Positions 6,829 through 8,830 of a stretch of 8,830 nucleotides of DNA are shown here, piece by piece; within the stretch, counting starts at the first letter, position 1, and each line of letters starts with the position of its first letter. The notes under the pieces were generated by a model, which was not told the DNA's origin, did not search any database, and saw only the letters and a program-made list of their open reading frames with translations. The position numbers and the translations under genes were made by a program. Source of the stretch: Dehalococcoidia bacterium (GTDB lineage: Bacteria > Chloroflexota > Dehalococcoidia > Dehalococcoidales > CSSed11-197); NCBI GenBank assembly GCA_003552785.1, contig PUOQ01000085.1:1-8830 (forward strand), written 5' to 3'.

Positions 6829-7398
6829 TTACTTCTCCTTTATCCTGGTTTCCTGGTAAGCCCGGTTCATGGCATTTATGTTCTTTTCAGCCAGGCGCCC
6901 GAACCGGTACTTCAGCGGCTCGACAAGGTCTTCTTTTTGCATCAGGCCGCTTGCCTTCAAAAAGGCACCGATCATGGTAGTATTTACAATCGGAACGCCG
7001 ATTTCCTCACGGGCAATGGTGTTGGCATCAACCGTAGCCACCCTGAACCTGTCTTCAAACCGTGAGCTTAACTCCTCCGGGCTCAACCGGGTGTTTACCA
7101 CCAGCAGGCCGCCGGGCTTAAGGCCTGCAACCACGTTGACGGCATCCATCAGGCGTGCATCGAGCACAATGACGACATCCGGGTCAGACACCTCGGAACG
7201 GTTCCGTATGGTGCTCTGGCTTATGCGGTCAAAAGCCTGCACCGGGGCGCCACGCCGCTCCGGCCCGAAACTGGGGAACGCCTGGGCGCACCCGCCCGTT
7301 GCAATGGCAGCACGGGCAATAAGCTCGGCAGAGGTAACCGCCCCCTGCCCGCCACGTCCATGCCACCTGATTCCGGTAACTTTCTCTTTAGTAACTAT
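6829..7398 (-). CDS. porG: 2-oxoacid:ferredoxin oxidoreductase, gamma subunit; non-canonical start
   Basis: The gamma subunit of the four-subunit POR, 189 residues if begun at 7398, matching the usual PorG length. RWHGRGGQGAV (11-21) and FGPERRGAPV (44-53) are its hallmark motifs and lie upstream of the first ordinary start codon in frame, a GTG at 7242; starting there would remove both and 52 residues. The frame is open back to a TGA at 7413-7411. The only start-like codons in between are ATT (7401) and ATA (7398). GGAGG at 7409-7405 is six bases from the ATA and three from the ATT, and initiation at ATA gives an N-terminus (M)VTKEKVTGIRWHG resembling known PorG proteins. Either a rare AUA/AUU start or a mutated/misread ATG is implied. 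The gamma subunit completes the core fold that contacts CoA and alpha in related enzymes. It is the first gene of the seven-gene operon. Confidence 0.88.
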   Translation of the reverse strand: MVTKEKVTGIRWHGRGGQGAVTSAELIARAAIATGGCAQAFPSFGPERRGAPVQAFDRISQSTIRNRSEVSDPDVVIVLDARLMDAVNVVAGLKPGGLLVVNTRLSPEELSSRFEDRFRVATVDANTIAREEIGVPIVNTTMIGAFLKASGLMQKEDLVEPLKYRFGRLAEKNINAMNRAYQETRIKEK

Positions 7399-7404
7399 AA
7401 TAGG

Positions 7405-7409
7405 CCTCC
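7405..7409 (-). promoter_or_regulatory. Ribosome-binding site of porG
   Basis: GGAGG on the minus strand, the only strong Shine-Dalgarno sequence before the conserved PorG N-terminus. It points to initiation at ATA (six-base spacing) or ATT (three-base spacing), since no ATG, GTG or TTG follows at a usable distance in the PorG frame. Confidence 0.7.
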
Positions 7410-7437
7410 ATCATTTCAAATATATTAAAAAAAACAC

Positions 7438-7509
7438 CGCCCCTGGAGAGACTCGAACTCTCGCTGCCGGCTCCGGAGGCCGGTGCTCTATCCTCTGAGC
7501 TACAGGGGC
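7438..7509 (-). tRNA. tRNA-Arg (anticodon CCG)
   Basis: Read from 7509 to 7438 it forms a complete 72-base cloverleaf. Acceptor GCCCCTG pairs with CAGGGGC, D stem GCTC/GAGC, and anticodon stem CCGGC/GCCGG encloses CTCCGGA with anticodon CCG. The variable loop is four bases, and the T arm is GAGAG-TTCGAGT-CTCTC. The discriminator is G and no CCA is encoded. A run of eight T follows shortly after the 3' end, without a hairpin of its own, and the por operon begins about 40 bases on. Confidence 0.97.
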
Positions 7510-7519
7510 ATATCGGGTA

Positions 7520-7549
7520 ATTTTACCTTATAGCTTAAGAATTTATCAA
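7520..7549 (-). promoter_or_regulatory. Promoter for tRNA-Arg, possibly also for the por operon
   Basis: On the minus strand TTGATA (7549-7544) and TAAAAT (7525-7520) are 18 bases apart, each matching the sigma-A consensus at five of six positions. The expected start is about four bases before the tRNA. I found no convincing separate promoter between the tRNA and porG, so the operon may be transcribed from here. Confidence 0.6.
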
Positions 7550-7638
7550 TGTGTATGAAAGCTTTTTCCCCTTATTTTGTCTTTGCTTTAAACTTGCCGG
7601 ATAATACAATTCGGCCAGAGGAAATAATACTGGGGTTA

Positions 7639-8631
7639 CTAATAATAAAACAAAATGCCCGAGGTTGACAAGTATACCAGTAAAATAAAGGCAGCGTTGA
7701 TGCTGATAAACCTGAATGTTTTGGTTTTTGCCTTGAATTTGAGCCCGGCAATAACCGAAAGGGTCATAAGCACTACCGCTGCAACAGCAAACAGGTTGCT
7801 TGAAGAAACATGAGAAAGAAGCGGGCCCTGTGTATAGAATATATCGGTAATAAAGATATTGGCGGTGTTTAGCATATTGGCACCCAGGATGTCGCCCACA
7901 GCCAGGTCAATTGCCCCGATTCTGAGTGCAGTTACCGCCACCACAATTTCAGGAAGCGAGGTGCCCACAGCCAGGAAAAGGCTGCCCACAAAGCTGGCGC
8001 TCAGGTTATAGGTAACCGCAATTTCATCCCCGATAAACGAAAGCCATATGCCCCCGCCAATAATTGCCAGTGCCGCAATTCCAAACCCCACCGCCACCCT
8101 GCGCCCGGTTATCCCGGAATATTGCATGGGCTCCTCTGAAGCGGCCTCCGGGTATTTTTTGTTGAATACAAACATCTCTCGGATGCCAAGAAGGTATGCT
8201 GCAAATATCACTATGCTCAGCACTCCCAGCCAGCCGATTGCTGCGCCGGTAACACCCGGGCCAACAAGGATGCCCCCACCGGCAATAACAACCAGACCGA
8301 TGCCCATGTAAGCGGGAATAACATTTCTCGAGCTGGCAACAGAAAGCACCGGCCCACCCCGGTGCATTATATCCAGTACAGCCAGTATGAGCAGGTTGAA
8401 CATGCAGCTGCCCCAGAAGTTGCCCAGTGCCAGGTCAGGCTGGCCAACCAGAGCAGCGGAACTGATGCCGGTGACCATCTCCGGCAGAGAGGTTACCAGG
8501 GCAATAAGCACCATGCCTATCCACAGGCGTCCAAGGCCGGTTTTTTCACTGATAGCGTCTCCGTAGCGGGCCAGTTTTGTGCCCGCATAGAGAATAATGC
8601 CAAAGCAGACTATTAGTTGAAGCCAGACCAA
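7639..8631 (-). CDS. Sodium/calcium exchanger-family membrane protein
   Basis: A 330-residue, strongly hydrophobic protein of the CaCA cation exchanger family, with about ten membrane segments and a hydrophilic loop in the middle (FNKKYPEAASEEP). The two inverted alpha repeats are clear: VTSLPE (46-51) with GNFWGSCMFN (70-79), and GTSLPE (223-228) with GDILGANMLN (246-255). These segments form the ion-binding core; Glu51 and Glu228 are the expected acidic ligands. Where NCX_Mj has serine and aspartate in the second repeat, this protein seems to have Ala251 and Asn255, so ion choice is uncertain. I place the start at TTG 8631: GAGG lies five bases upstream and the product then begins VWLQLIVCFG like relatives. 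The frame stays open to a GTG at 8670, but a TATAAT lies inside that extension. It is a single-gene unit, separated by about 130 bases from tRNA-Arg, and shows no link to the POR genes. Confidence 0.88.
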   Translation of the reverse strand: MVWLQLIVCFGIILYAGTKLARYGDAISEKTGLGRLWIGMVLIALVTSLPEMVTGISSAALVGQPDLALGNFWGSCMFNLLILAVLDIMHRGGPVLSVASSRNVIPAYMGIGLVVIAGGGILVGPGVTGAAIGWLGVLSIVIFAAYLLGIREMFVFNKKYPEAASEEPMQYSGITGRRVAVGFGIAALAIIGGGIWLSFIGDEIAVTYNLSASFVGSLFLAVGTSLPEIVVAVTALRIGAIDLAVGDILGANMLNTANIFITDIFYTQGPLLSHVSSSNLFAVAAVVLMTLSVIAGLKFKAKTKTFRFISINAAFILLVYLSTSGILFYY

Positions 8632-8635
8632 TTCT

Positions 8636-8642
8636 ACCTCTT
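8636..8642 (-). promoter_or_regulatory. Ribosome-binding site deciding the exchanger start
   Basis: AAGAGGT on the minus strand, with GAGG five bases before the TTG at 8631. No comparable site precedes the GTG at 8670. Confidence 0.6.
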
Positions 8643-8652
8643 TTAAGGCTAA

Positions 8653-8658
8653 ATTATA
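8653..8658 (-). promoter_or_regulatory. -10 box of the exchanger gene
   Basis: A perfect TATAAT on the minus strand, 22 bases before the TTG start at 8631. The -35 region (near 8676-8681) is poor. Transcription would begin around 8646, downstream of the alternative GTG, supporting the shorter protein. Confidence 0.45.
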
Positions 8659-8734
8659 CAGGCAAAGCACGCCCGAAGACCAGCCACCCGCGAGTCATCA
8701 CCCCGTCAAGAGTAAAAGTGGGGCAACCACCCGA

Positions 8735-8772
8735 TGTCATTGCGAGGGTGCCGAGCACCCGCGGCAATCTCG
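8735..8772. repeat. Intergenic palindromic repeat of the ATTGCGAG...GCAATCTC type
   Basis: Outer arms ATTGC (8739-8743) and GCAAT (8764-8768) and inner arms GGGTGC (8746-8751) and GCACCC (8755-8760) form an imperfect hairpin with a CGA loop. The flanking words GTCATTGCGAG and GCAATCTC recur in dispersed small palindromes of many bacterial genomes, from my general knowledge. Only one copy lies in the window, so repetition cannot be shown here. Confidence 0.6.
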
Positions 8773-8830
8773 GTATCTGGGGCGGTAAAACATTCGAATA
8801 ATCATCACCACTTTACGAATAACAATTGTC

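Noticed and set aside
4429..7398. 2-oxoglutarate, indolepyruvate or branched-chain 2-oxoacid oxidoreductase instead of pyruvate
   Set aside because: Subunit composition and the NRAVSSP and WGDHSDV motifs favour the pyruvate type. Not excluded for branched-chain acids, so the substrate is given as pyruvate-type.
7388..7414. Eight-codon leader peptide ORF (MMEAYYSY) before porG
   Set aside because: Its ATG codons overlap or lie before the Shine-Dalgarno sequence, there is no ribosome site for it, and it has no run of codons for a regulatory amino acid.
8701..8723. CCCC...GGGG pairing upstream of the palindromic repeat
   Set aside because: Four pairs with a 15-base loop are within chance for this base composition.

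Overview
The window looks like chromosomal DNA of an anaerobic bacterium, most likely a clostridial Firmicute close to the Pelotomaculum/Desulfotomaculum group. This is an inference from three things: the ferredoxin-based four-subunit 2-oxoacid oxidoreductase, the HydB/HydC-type flavoprotein module, and the Shine-Dalgarno-rich gene starts at roughly 50% GC. No rRNA, transposase, integrase, phage gene or CRISPR array is visible. Every recognised gene and both tRNAs are on the minus strand, so transcription runs from high to low coordinates.

Layout in order of transcription. An intergenic end (about 8671-8830) carries a small palindromic repeat. A sodium/calcium exchanger-family membrane protein follows, with its start best placed at 8631. 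Next comes tRNA-Arg(CCG) behind a recognisable promoter. Only about 40 bases further on begins a tight seven-gene operon (7398 to 1366): gamma, delta, alpha and beta subunits of a pyruvate-type 2-oxoacid:ferredoxin oxidoreductase (porG, porD, porA, porB), then a NuoE/HydC-like protein, a NuoF/HydB-like protein, and a HoxU/NuoG-like iron-sulfur protein. After it stand tRNA-Pro(TGG) with its own promoter, a stand-alone LigD-type 3'-phosphoesterase and a small unrecognised protein. The first ~416 bases have no gene I can support but hold strong inverted repeats.

The main result is the operon. Its genes abut or overlap by a few bases, and the junction between the POR half and the NADH half (porB/nuoE) is itself a 13-base overlap. 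All cofactor motifs appear intact: TPP, the POR iron-sulfur clusters, two thioredoxin-fold [2Fe-2S] sites, the FMN/NADH site and several ferredoxin-type [4Fe-4S] sites. The HydB-like subunit has the C-terminal double-ferredoxin domain and a Cys/His set resembling the zinc site of electron-bifurcating hydrogenases, yet no hydrogenase or formate dehydrogenase catalytic subunit is present. I infer that the oxoacid oxidoreductase takes the place of the hydrogenase, giving a complex that couples pyruvate (or a related 2-oxoacid) oxidation to NAD+ reduction, possibly with ferredoxin as a third partner. The substrate, the physical complex and any bifurcation are not proven by sequence.

Secondary points are: porG has no ATG, GTG or TTG that would keep its conserved GRGGQG motif, and seems to begin at AUA or AUU; the operon may be read through from the tRNA-Arg promoter; and the 5' noncoding region has overlapping, mutually exclusive hairpins.
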